Assembly: GCF_000006565.2 (NCBI RefSeq)
Contig: NC_031470.1
Location: 1,676,954-1,740,953 of the forward strand
From: Toxoplasma gondii ME49
Lineage: Eukaryota; Apicomplexa; Conoidasida; Eucoccidiorida; Sarcocystidae
Reading direction: 5' to 3'
Length of the DNA stretch: 64,000 nucleotides
Position numbers and translations under genes: made by a program. This document shows positions 26,596 through 35,893 of this stretch, one piece after another. Positions within the stretch are counted from its first letter, which is position 1; each line of letters starts with the position of its first letter. The notes under the pieces are model-generated. The model had not been told where the DNA came from, made no database searches, and saw only the letters and a list, made by a program, of their open reading frames with translations.

Positions 26596-29500
26596 GATGC
26601 ATGGGAACATGTATAGACGTGGATCTATTACATCGGTATGTACACATCGATACACATGCATATATAGATATATACGTATCACATACAAATACATTTTCCC
26701 AGAATATATATATATATATATACATCTGTAAGTACAACAGATCTCTGCATGGTCAATCCTACATATATATATATATATGTATGTATATAGCACTTCTGGA
26801 GAACGGCGTTGCATTGACTTGCCTGAAGAACTTCATTTTCTGTTGCTGGACCTCTGTGAGGAACTGCTTGGCGATGCTCCAGACCGTCTGCATGCAAGCA
26901 GGAGACAAGTCGCGGTTCTGTGGGTCGGTCGTTTCAGCGTATAGTTGGGTGTTGTCGAAGGCTGTTTCCTGCGGGGCTTACCTGGACGAAGAACGAGTCG
27001 TTGATGATCCACATGCGGTGCAGACGGAAAGGAAATTGCTTCGTCAACGTATTTACCATGTCGGTCAGAGCGCTGACGGGGAACTGGTGCAGAGGCACTG
27101 CGCGGACGTCGAAGAGGACGACGCATGTCTCGACGACTCCAGGAACCACTGGAAAGGGCAGCGCATGCAGCGACAGAGATGGACATAAAAAGAGTCGGGA
27201 AGCCAGCAGAAGAAAATCCAGGAGCTCCACGAGGCGAGGTGAGCAGAGACAGAGACGAGGAGAGAGAAGCATCAGGTGAGACAAAAGAAGAGGAGATAAA
27301 AGCCGAACGTGAGAGAAGCGCAGAAGAGACAAGTCAAGGAGTGCGAGATGAAGCGACGCGAGAGGGACAGTGGAAAGAGCGACTGAACAAGAGGTGAAAC
27401 GCGAGAAGAAGAAGAATGTTTTGGAAGCGAGGCAGAACGATATGAAGGAACGAGAGAAAAGAGAGAAGCCAGAGACTCACTGAGGAATCTGAGAGCCCAC
27501 TCAAAGCAGAAAATCGTGAGTTTCTTGAAGAGCTCGGGAGTAGTTGCCTTCGGAAGTCGCGACAGCCTGCAAGGAGACAGAACGACAGCGGCGCCCATGG
27601 CCCGGTGCAGAAGCAGTGCAGGAGACCCCAGGAAGTAGTATCGAGAGACATGAGGAAAAAACGAGATAAGTTAAACCATCTCCGACAGGATGGAAAAAGA
27701 AGACACGAAAGAGAAAGAGGACGCAGCAGAGACATACAGCATTTCGAACTGGGCCTTACAACGACGAGGCGAGCGAAAAGAGGAGACAGGACGAAGAGAA
27801 GGGAAAGAGAAGAGGAAGGAAGAAGAAGCGGAGGCAAAGAGAGAAAGAAGAAAGACGAGAAAGGAGAGAGAAGAAGGAAGAAGACAAGGGAGAGAGAAGG
27901 CGAGGAAACGAGAAGAGGAACTGAAGCAAAGACAGAGTCAAGGTGAGATGGAAAAGATGGAGAAAGCCGTTTGCCTCTCACCGAACAATCAGCAGAGGGC
28001 GGAGAGAGGGATCTCGGCCCACCCAGTACATTGCGCCGAGTTTCAGAAGCTCCGCCAGTTCAGGATCCTTGTCAGACAAAGGATAGAACTCGCGTCTCCA
28101 CTCCACCATCTGCTGCGCGTGTTCCAAACTGAAAAATAAGGAAAGACTCTGTCTCCCAATACACAGCATATGCGATGTGAGAAGTACACATCGAGTCCCA
28201 CAACCAAGAGTGCACACATACATATATATATATATACATTTATATATATATATATATACTTACTTGTATATATATATATATACATACTTATATATATAAT
28301 ATATACATACGAATATGTATGTATATATATATATATATATTTGCGTATACATAATCATATATATATATATGTAGTTATATATAAATGAAGATGCATATCG
28401 CACCATGAAAAACGCTTGTGTGTGTGTTTTGTGTGGTGTCGAAAGGCAGAAGGATTTCACCTAACCGAAGGCGGCTCGATTTCGACGAGACTCGCGGAGG
28501 GCAGGCCTTCCGGGTCACAACAGGCTGCATGCGTTTTCGGTTGTTTCAATTCCTTCATCTCATTGCTTGTGTCTCTGTTTCGCTTTTTCGCTGACCTCTT
28601 GTTGAGCGGGTCGTCGGGGTACTTGCGTTTGCAGAACCAGAGAACGCGGAGAAGGTGAGGCTCCAGAAAGTAAGGAATGATCCATTTCTTCTCGGCGCAG
28701 AGAGCACGGAAGTCCGACAGCCAGAGCTGTTCGTCCTCCGAGAGCGGCAGGTGGAAGAAGATCTGACGAATGCAGACTTCCTTCTGAAAAAAAGAAAGCG
28801 ACGGAGGAACGAGGTGGAAACGCGAGAAAGGTGACGGGAGACAGGCACTGAAAAGCCGACACCCTCACAGCGTCTACTTGAAATGCTGCAGCAGGAAGAG
28901 CACGAGCGGAAAACGAGGAGAGAAAAAGAGGAAAAACGAAGAAACGGAGTCAGAGGAGAAAGAAAAAAACAGAGACAAGCAAATGATCAGAGGAAAGAGA
29001 AAAGAAGAGTAAGAGGGGGACGAAAGGAGAGAAAAAAGAAGAAATACAGAGAGAAAGAAAATGAGAGAGAGAGAAGGGAACAGATAGGAGAGAAATGGGA
29101 GAAACATACTTCCTCATTTACATATATATGTATATATATATATATATATATACGTAGTGTGTGTGTGCTTAAAGTATAATCCATCTCTGCACATGCATGC
29201 TTGTGCATGTACAAAATAATATATATATATATATATTCATATATATATGCATATGTGTGTACTTGATCCCGTGGATACTGATTGAGCCTTACAGAAGTTC
29301 CCTTGAAGAATATTTTGAAAGTTTCTTCGGCGGTAGCTTTGTGTGTGAGAGCCTCGACAGGAATGCAGTGGGGACTGGGAGGCGTGACGACGTCCAGGCA
29401 CCACTGCCATCCGAAGTTGTCCAGCTCCTCTTCAGTCATCGGAGGAAAGGTGTAGTTCGTCAATTCCTCAGCATGGTGCGAATGCGCGAGCTGACGACTT

Positions 29501-29688
29501 TGCAGGAGAGCCGTCTCCCCTGGAGCGAACTGTCTCCGAGGCTCTGAAGTAGAGGGAGAAGAAGAGGAAGAAGCGGAAGAGGAGGAAGCAGCTGCGTCCG
29601 TTGCACGCTCAGGAACCTCTCGAAAATCGTCTGCATGGACGGTCGCCGGCTGTTCCGGGAGACCTGAGGGCGAGGTCGCAGCCGACAT
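24977..29688 (-). CDS. CRAL-TRIO (Sec14-like) domain protein with charged C-terminal tail
   Basis: Proteins of this family bind and move phospholipids or other hydrophobic ligands between membranes. Exons, in coding order: 29688-29263, 28783-28596, 28128-27982, 27566-27481, 27148-26982, 26887-26823, 26469-26295, 25825-24977; frame is kept throughout, 700 residues. Residues 1-142 are Ser/Ala-rich and then acidic. Residues 175-215 form the helical CRAL-TRIO N-lobe ([15 protein letters not shown], then MVEWRREF). The lipid-binding lobe is about 228-400, with [33 protein letters not shown] and the helix before FFR. Residues from about 480 are highly charged, ending in E/R/K repeats encoded by a polypurine tract. 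No signal peptide or membrane span is visible, so it is probably cytosolic and membrane-associating. The sixth intron starts with GC, not GT. The ligand cannot be told from sequence. Confidence 0.85.
24980..25120 (-). repeat. Low-complexity polypurine (coding strand) at the CRAL-TRIO C-terminus
   Basis: On the minus strand the sequence is almost only A and G with few C, and encodes repeats of E, R, K and D (for example [16 protein letters not shown]). It forms the last 45-50 residues. Slippage here would change tail length, and the exact stop could differ between strains. Confidence 0.75.
28217..28387. repeat. Cluster of (TA)n tracts
   Basis: Five or six TA tracts lie in 170 bases, in the intron 28129-28595 of the CRAL-TRIO gene. 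Confidence 0.85.
29120..29252. repeat. TA tracts in CRAL-TRIO intron 1
   Basis: TA repeats at about 29124-29152 and 29218-29252, just inside the donor end of the first intron. They follow a 200-base polypurine stretch (28880-29100, plus strand). Confidence 0.8.
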
Positions 29689-30392
29689 TTTGAAGGCCAG
29701 GAAGAGAAGAAAGAGAAGGAAGAGAAGAAAGAGAAGGAGAGGGAGACGACGGGTGAGGAACAAACGAGAGAGAGGAAGGCGAGCCGCCTCTCGACAAAGA
29801 GGGAGAAACGCAGGCCGACGCGCAGTGAGGAGAGAAAGAAGCGAGAAAGAAGTGAGCGAGAAGGGAGGAAGCCAGAGCGGCCTCTAGTCCGTGTCTGGCC
29901 GCAGAGGAGATAAAAATCAAAGAGCTCCGGCGAGGCCTTTGAGGTCCTGAGTCGACTAGCTGATGACGCTTCTGTCGTAGTAGGTCACTCAACAGCGCTC
30001 AGGAGAGGCGAGAGGTCGAGCAGAGAGAAGACATGCGATATCGAAATCGAAGAGAGGAAGCGAGGCGGTACAACGAGGTCAAGAGAGGAGGAGCGAGCAA
30101 CGGTTCATCCAGGCCAGCGGCGAGAGAAGAACTCGGAAGAAGGCTGGAGAATGGTTGACTTCTCGAGAGCCTGGAGAGACAAGCGAAGAGACAGAAGGTC
30201 AATTGAAAATCACCAAGTGCATCTGCAAGGGGACCGGAGACAGCAACCGTCGAGGGCAGAGTTTCTCAGAAAGGGGAACTCGACCGTCTGCAGTTCCCCT
30301 TCGGAGAGCAATGGACCTCGGTTCGTTGAAAGCGCGGAAGTAGATCGAAACGTCGAGCGAGGAGACGGAGAAGCAGAAGAGCCAAGAGCGAA

Positions 30393-30488
30393 GACGAGGA
30401 CGAGAAAAGGAAAAGACGAGGATGAGAAAAGGAAAAGACGAGGACGAGAAAAGGAAAAGACGAGGACGAGAAAAGGAAAAGACGAGGG
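30393..30488. repeat. 22-base tandem repeat, about 4.3 copies
   Basis: Unit GACGAGGACGAGAAAAGGAA plus AA. Copies start at 30393, 30415, 30437 and 30459 with a partial one at 30481; the second has one C-to-T change. The unit is not a multiple of three, so the repeat probably does not code. Confidence 0.95.
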
Positions 30489-31940
30489 AGAGCCGGACTG
30501 CAACGGGGACCTCGGGAGCTCCGTGGCTTGAAGAATCGGACGGAGAAAACGGCGAGCTCCGTCGGGCAAGAAGGTCGGCGTTTTCTTCAAGAGAAATGGG
30601 GGAGAGCTGCGCGGGGAATTCTCCAGCGACCACAGAGGGCAGGCCTCACACATGCACTTGAGAGGCAGAGAAGACCGCCAACAGATGTGTGGCGGAACCG
30701 AGGAGAGAGATTTGTCTCCAGAAGACGGAGACGGAGAAAAACTGAGAGGAAAGCGTCAACTGGGGCGGCTCGCGGCCGAGTCTTTGAAAGAAGTTCCAAA
30801 GAGAAAACCGTTCTTTCTGCAGACCGAGAAACCGCTGAACGTCCTCCGCGAGTCTCGCGCGCCCGAGAACGCGCTCGGCTTTCCTGCGTCAGCCTTACGC
30901 CGGCAGTCGGCGACCGTTTTTCGGAGTCTCTCCTCGTCGACCGAGACAACGAAGGCTCCTCCGCGAACTCCAAGTTCAAAAGAAAACCTCCTCTGTCAAA
31001 AGAGCTCCTCGGACTCTTCGCGTCTCCCCAAAAGTCCGAAAACTCCACACTCGCGCGCGCTCGCGACGCTGCGGTTCGGTGGCCTGGCGAGAAGAGACTC
31101 TGCGCAAGTCGCTCTCGACGCGAGTTCCCTGGCGCTGGCCTCCACGGCGCCTTGACGGACTCCTGAGAGCAGAGAGTAAACTGCGCTTTCTGTGTCTTCG
31201 CAGAGGACAGATACTCTTTCTCCCGCGGCCGAAATGCCAGTGCAGGGCAAGGAGCTACACACAGAGAACGTAGCGACGCCTTGTCTGCCCTGCAACCTCT
31301 GCCGCCTTCGCCCCGGCACTGCAGGATGTCCAGCGGCGCGCCGCATCTGCAAGTTTTGCGGAGGCTCGCCGGGATCTGCGAGTCGCAAAATGAAAAGTCC
31401 ACGCGCCATCTGCTCTCGTGAAGAGTCACAAACTCTTGTGCATACACCTCCGCATGTCACCCTATCTCTCTCTCCTGGAGTCAACAAGGCAGTCAGTGGC
31501 GCGTACTCTCACCGGATTGAAGGCAGAGAGAATCGCTCGCGCGCGCGCCCAGACGCCTCCGCGCCGACGCGCAGATTTCAAAACGAAGTCACAGTCGTAG
31601 TCTACTCGTCTCTCTTGATCTCGTTTTCAGCTGCGAAAAAACACCGCTTCTTCAATCCTCTTCGGCTACAATGTCGTCCACATGTGCTAACAAGAAAAAC
31701 GTTTCGGAAGTCAGAAAATATCAAAGTAACTGGCAAGTTGGAAAACACAGAGCTCCTGGACCACAATCTCGTTCTTAATTCAGCCTCTTCGTCTCTCCCT
31801 TGTTCTCTCTCTGTTCTTTGTCTCTCTCTCATCTTGATCTCTTTCTTATCTTGATTCCTCCCTGTTCTAAAACTCTCTTGTTGTATCTAGCGTGTCAATG
31901 AATCTCTCTTTGCTCTTGCCTCCCCCTTAGAATCCTCGTT

Positions 31941-32398
31941 GATCTCGCTCCTGTGCTCGATCTTGATCTTTCTCTGTTCTCAGACTCTCGTGCTCTCTCT
32001 AGGTTGTCAAGCTCTCGCTGTTCTTACTCTCTCTGAGATCTTAATGTCTCTTTGTTTTTCGTCTCTCCCGTTCTCCTTCTCTTCGTAATCTCTTTCTGTT
32101 CTCGAACTCCCCAGTTCTTTCTCTGTTCTTGTTCTCTCTGAGATCTTAGTCTCTTTTACTCTCCCTCTTGATCTCGCTCCTGTGCTCGATCTTGGTCTTT
32201 CTCTGTTCTCAAACTCTCTTGCTCTCTCGCGCTCGTTAATCTCCGTTCTCAATCTCTCGGAGTTCTTGATCTCCCTCTGTTGTTTGTCCCTCTTGTTCTC
32301 CTTCTTGATCTTCCTCGTCCTCTTTCTGTTACTAATCTCTCTCCGTTCTCGAACTCTCTTTTCTTTCTCTGTGCTTGTTCTCTCTGAGTTCTGCGTTT
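31941..32398. repeat. 229-base imperfect tandem duplication in a pyrimidine-rich tract
   Basis: The stretch beginning GATCTCGCTCCTGTGCTCGA occurs at 31941 and again at 32170, and similarity continues along both units (each has a later TCTGTTCTCGAACTC-like and a TTGTTCTCTCTGAG block). The two units have diverged considerably, so the duplication is not recent. Confidence 0.8.
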
Positions 32399-33678
32399 TT
32401 TTTTGCTCGCTCTGGCTACCGCTCTTGCGCTCGCTCTAGATTTCTTCCTTCGCCTCTCTATTGACAGCTGTCTTCTTCTGTCAGGAAAACTCTTCCTGGA
32501 TCTTTCTTGATCGTGTCTCAACATGCTCCGATCGCTTCTCTCTTGACAGCTTCCCTCGCCTCTCTCTCTCTCTGTCGCCCTGGAGATTTCACCGCCTCTC
32601 ACACTCCTTTGGCGCTCCTGCACGGTCCACTTGCCCGCCGTTCCGGAGCGGCACTGCCTCGAGTCGCAGGTTTCTCCGATGTTTCCGAATCTCCACCATT
32701 TTTCGCCATCTTTCGTTCATTTGAAAACGGCCGGAAGCAGAGAACTCAGCAGAGACTTCTGCGATGGCGAAAAAATGGTATCAAACGGAGACAGCGCAGA
32801 AAACGCAGCGCCACACAAACAGAGCGACGAACCGCACCTTCCCTGCTTCGCCCAGAGCGAGGAGCCCAGTGCATGCATGCATCGCATGACGCCCAGGCCA
32901 GAAGCGTCTCTCTCTCACGGCTGTCTCCTTGAATCTTTGTTAATTTCTCAGCGAATCTCCAAAACGCGAGTTTCCATCCCGAGAGAATCCGCACAGGCAC
33001 CGCCGCCCCGCGCCAGGTTCAACGTTGCGACGACGCTCCGCAGCGACCTGTGAAGAAGAAGGAAGAGACACACTCAGGAACAGTTGAGAACGCGGAGCTG
33101 GTTTTTTTATGGAGAGAAGGCGGAAACAAAAAAATCGAGAAACACAGACGCTGCCATTTCCTTCGCCTCGGGAGGCACTCTGTCGAGGACAGCGGAGTCG
33201 AACGCATTTCATCAAGACCTCTTGCCGACGAAGGAAGTTGTCTTCTCGCCGGGTCCCCCGCGGCGAAAGTGAGGAGAGTTCTTCCAGCTTTCGGAGAAAA
33301 GAAAAAGGAAAACTCGAGCAAACCCGAGGCGGGGAAGGAGGGAGGAAGGCAGTGCTTCGAGAACAAGGCGCAGACACACAGCGCCGCGAGGGCGCGCCTG
33401 CTTTCGTTTTGTGTGAAGTCGTCTGCTACTCGTTTTTTCGATGCGTCCTCAAAACGATCTGTTCTTTCCTGATAAGAGGAAAGAACAAACAGACTCTCGA
33501 GAAGGCTAACTGCCAATAAACGCGTTCGGTTTAAATACGCTTCTGTGCTTTCAGCTGGCTGGAGTCTTCCGATGCTCGGTTGTTCGTTCTTTTCTGCATG
33601 TATGGTGGAAAAAAGGCGGCCTTTTCCTCGCTTCTCCGCCGCACTCCAGGCCGGCTTTTCCACATCGCTTTTGCCATA

Positions 33679-35403
33679 ATGCAGGCTCTTCGACCCTCTC
33701 TCGGTCCTTCTTCTCCCTCCAGTCTTCTCCCCAGAAAGGCAGGACGGCAAAAATCCCTCGCGCCGCGCTTCTCCACCTCTCGTTCTCTCTCCTGCCCTCT
33801 CTCGCTTCTCTCCGCAGAGTCGACTTCTCTCTCCTCGTCTCCTGTCCTTCGCTGCTCGTCTGTCGCCTCGTGTCAGCCGGTTGCTTCTTGCTCTCGTCTG
33901 TCTCGTCGTGCTCTCTTTTCTTCTCTCCCTCGGCTTTCGTCGGTTCCGTGGTCTCCTCGTTTTTCTTCTCCTCAACATGAGTGTGCTGTCTTACCTTGTT
34001 TCCGCGTCTCTCCCGCGTCTCCTCAACGTGGATTTGTTTCGGAATTCTCTACCCTCCCCCAACGCCTTTCTCTAACTTCGTCTTCTCCTCTCCGTTCTTC
34101 CTCTTCATCTCCTCCGTCTTCTTCTCTCTCTTCTTCTCTCTCTTCTCTTTCTGCTTCTCTTTCTGTTCCTCTCCGTTCGTCTTCCTCGTCCTCTCTCTGT
34201 CTGTCTCGCCTTGATGCTCTGGCTGGGTCCGTCAACAGTTCGCTCTGTGTTTCGGACGTTCGTCAGTCTCGTTCCCCGCAGTCTTTGCCGGAGGTTCCTC
34301 GCAGCGTTCGTTTCTCTTCTTCGTATCTCCCGCGAGCCGCGACGCACCGCAACCGGGTAGCTTTCCAGTTGTTCGCGACTCCCCGGGAGCCCACGGCGTC
34401 GAAGGCGGCGGCTGCGGCGCGCGCGGCGGCGGAAGCTGTGGCGCGTTCCTCGACGGTGTCTGCGCCGTTCACGGTGCAGAAGCAGCAGCGTCTCCTCGCA
34501 CTCCTCGCCGCGTCTTCCTCGGTCGCGGATCCGTCTGCTGATCTCTTCCGCGTCCACGGTCTCCCGGGATTCTCGGGCTTCCGTCCCTCGTCGCCACCCC
34601 ACTTGTCGAAGCTGTTTCGCGGCCGGGTGTCTCGACATCTCTCGTGCAGACGCGTCAACCATCTTGGGCGCAACAACAGCGGCCGAATCACCGTCAGGTT
34701 CCGAGGCGCCGGGCATTTCCGTCGTCTCCGTTTTGTGGACTACAAGCGCGGAAGGAAAGACATCTTCGGCACGGTCCTTCGCCTCGAGTACGACCCGAAC
34801 CGGTCTGCCCACCTCGCGCTGCTCCAGTACGACGACGGCGTGTTGTCGTACATTCTCGCGACCGAGGTGACGCGTCCGGGAGACCGCGTCGTCGCCTCCA
34901 AACATGCGAGCATCGCTCCGGGGAACTGTCTGCCTCTCGGCAACATTCCCGTCTCGACGATCGTACATAACGTCGAGTTGAGACCTGGGGCAGGGGGACA
35001 GATCGTCCGCGCCGGAGGGTGCTACGCGACGGTCGTGGCGAAGGACAGGCACTTCGTCACGCTGAAGCTGTCGAGCACTGAAGTCCGGAGGTTCCCCGCC
35101 GACTGCTGGGCGACTGTCGGGCAAGTATCGAACGCCGCGCATGCAGAGAGAATTCGCGGCAAGGCTGGGGTCTCCTACTGGATGGGTGAACGGCCGCGAA
35201 CGCGCGGCAAAGCCATGAATCCAGTCGACCACCCTCACGGCGGAGGAACAGGCAAGAAAGGCCTCAAGCGCCCTCCCGTCTCCAAATGGGGCATTCTCTG
35301 CAAGGGGTACAAGACGCGCGCGAAGAAGAAACCTCTCGGACTCATTGTGCGCAGGAAGAAGGCAAACAAACTCATTAAAAAATTCGGAGAACTCGGTGCG
35401 TGA
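33679..35403 (+). CDS. Mitochondrial ribosomal protein L2 (uL2m) with long N-terminal extension
   Basis: Large-subunit protein close to the peptidyl-transferase centre of the mitochondrial ribosome. A single exon encodes 574 residues. The bacterial-type L2 core starts at about residue 330 (GRNNSGRITVRFRGAGHFRR). It continues with LEYDPNRSAHLALLQYDDG, NIPVSTIVHNVELRPG and MNPVDHPHGGG (about 513-523), including the histidine used near the catalytic centre, and ends in a basic tail. The first ATG giving a targeting-like presequence (MQALRPSLGPSS, then RKAGRQ, Arg- and Ser-rich) is at 33679; an ATG at 33598 is in frame and also possible. Residues 1-320 are Ser-rich low complexity, far longer than bacterial L2 (about 275 residues in all). 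The apicoplast encodes its own L2, so mitochondrion is favoured. Confidence 0.92.
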   Translation: MQALRPSLGPSSPSSLLPRKAGRQKSLAPRFSTSRSLSCPLSLLSAESTSLSSSPVLRCSSVASCQPVASCSRLSRRALFSSLPRLSSVPWSPRFSSPQHECAVLPCFRVSPASPQRGFVSEFSTLPQRLSLTSSSPLRSSSSSPPSSSLSSSLSSLSASLSVPLRSSSSSSLCLSRLDALAGSVNSSLCVSDVRQSRSPQSLPEVPRSVRFSSSYLPRAATHRNRVAFQLFATPREPTASKAAAAARAAAEAVARSSTVSAPFTVQKQQRLLALLAASSSVADPSADLFRVHGLPGFSGFRPSSPPHLSKLFRGRVSRHLSCRRVNHLGRNNSGRITVRFRGAGHFRRLRFVDYKRGRKDIFGTVLRLEYDPNRSAHLALLQYDDGVLSYILATEVTRPGDRVVASKHASIAPGNCLPLGNIPVSTIVHNVELRPGAGGQIVRAGGCYATVVAKDRHFVTLKLSSTEVRRFPADCWATVGQVSNAAHAERIRGKAGVSYWMGERPRTRGKAMNPVDHPHGGGTGKKGLKRPPVSKWGILCKGYKTRAKKKPLGLIVRRKKANKLIKKFGELGA

Positions 35404-35847
35404 TGACTCACGCGCAGGCAGAGAAGAGAAAGGAGCCAGAGCAGAGAGAGAGAAAAAAGAGAAACAGACTGGAAAGAAGAGAACGAAAAAGAGCCGGATG
35501 AAAGGGCAAACACGGGGAGGGATGCACTGTGCGTTTTGGTATGCTTGTTGGTTCAATATGCGACAACAATCGAGTCGAAAATGTCTTGAGACTCATGACA
35601 TTTTTCTTTCTTCGCGATTCTTCACCTGGAGCTACGTAAATTTCCTCTCCTCGTTTTCCGGTGCCGTCGGGTGTCTCTTCCGGACTCGACCGAGGCGGAT
35701 GCTCGTCTGGCAATCAGATAAACAACGTTTCCACAAAAAACACTGAACAGCCAAGACTTGAGGTCCAAAGCCATGTCTCTGCGGCCGTGCCGAAAACTGT
35801 TTCCGAACCCACACACCATCATGTGCACACACTCACATGCACATGCG

Positions 35848-35893
<46 letters not shown>

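Larger units (their letters stand above)
29689..33678. promoter_or_regulatory. 4-kb divergent intergenic region, CRAL-TRIO and uL2m promoters
   Basis: The two flanking genes are transcribed away from each other, so both promoters and 5' untranslated regions should be here. It contains a 22-base tandem repeat (30393-30488), a GC-rich part (30500-31200), and a pyrimidine-rich part on the plus strand (about 31780-32600) that contains a 229-base tandem duplication. Long open frames occur on both strands but none shows motifs or splice structure. Confidence 0.5.

Noticed and set aside
31192..31400. Cys-rich reading on the plus strand resembling a zinc cluster (CLPCNLC, CKFCGG)
   Set aside because: Spacing fits no zinc-finger family, the frame continues into low complexity, and no splice partners were found.
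30587..31447. 286-codon minus-strand frame
   Set aside because: Ser/Arg-rich composition typical of random reading in GC-rich DNA; no motifs.
33019..33978. 319-codon minus-strand frame upstream of uL2m
   Set aside because: R/K/E-rich reading of GA-rich DNA, overlaps the uL2m start, no motif and no splice support.
34105..35556. 483-codon minus-strand frame
   Set aside because: Antisense of the uL2m core, which has clear family motifs.
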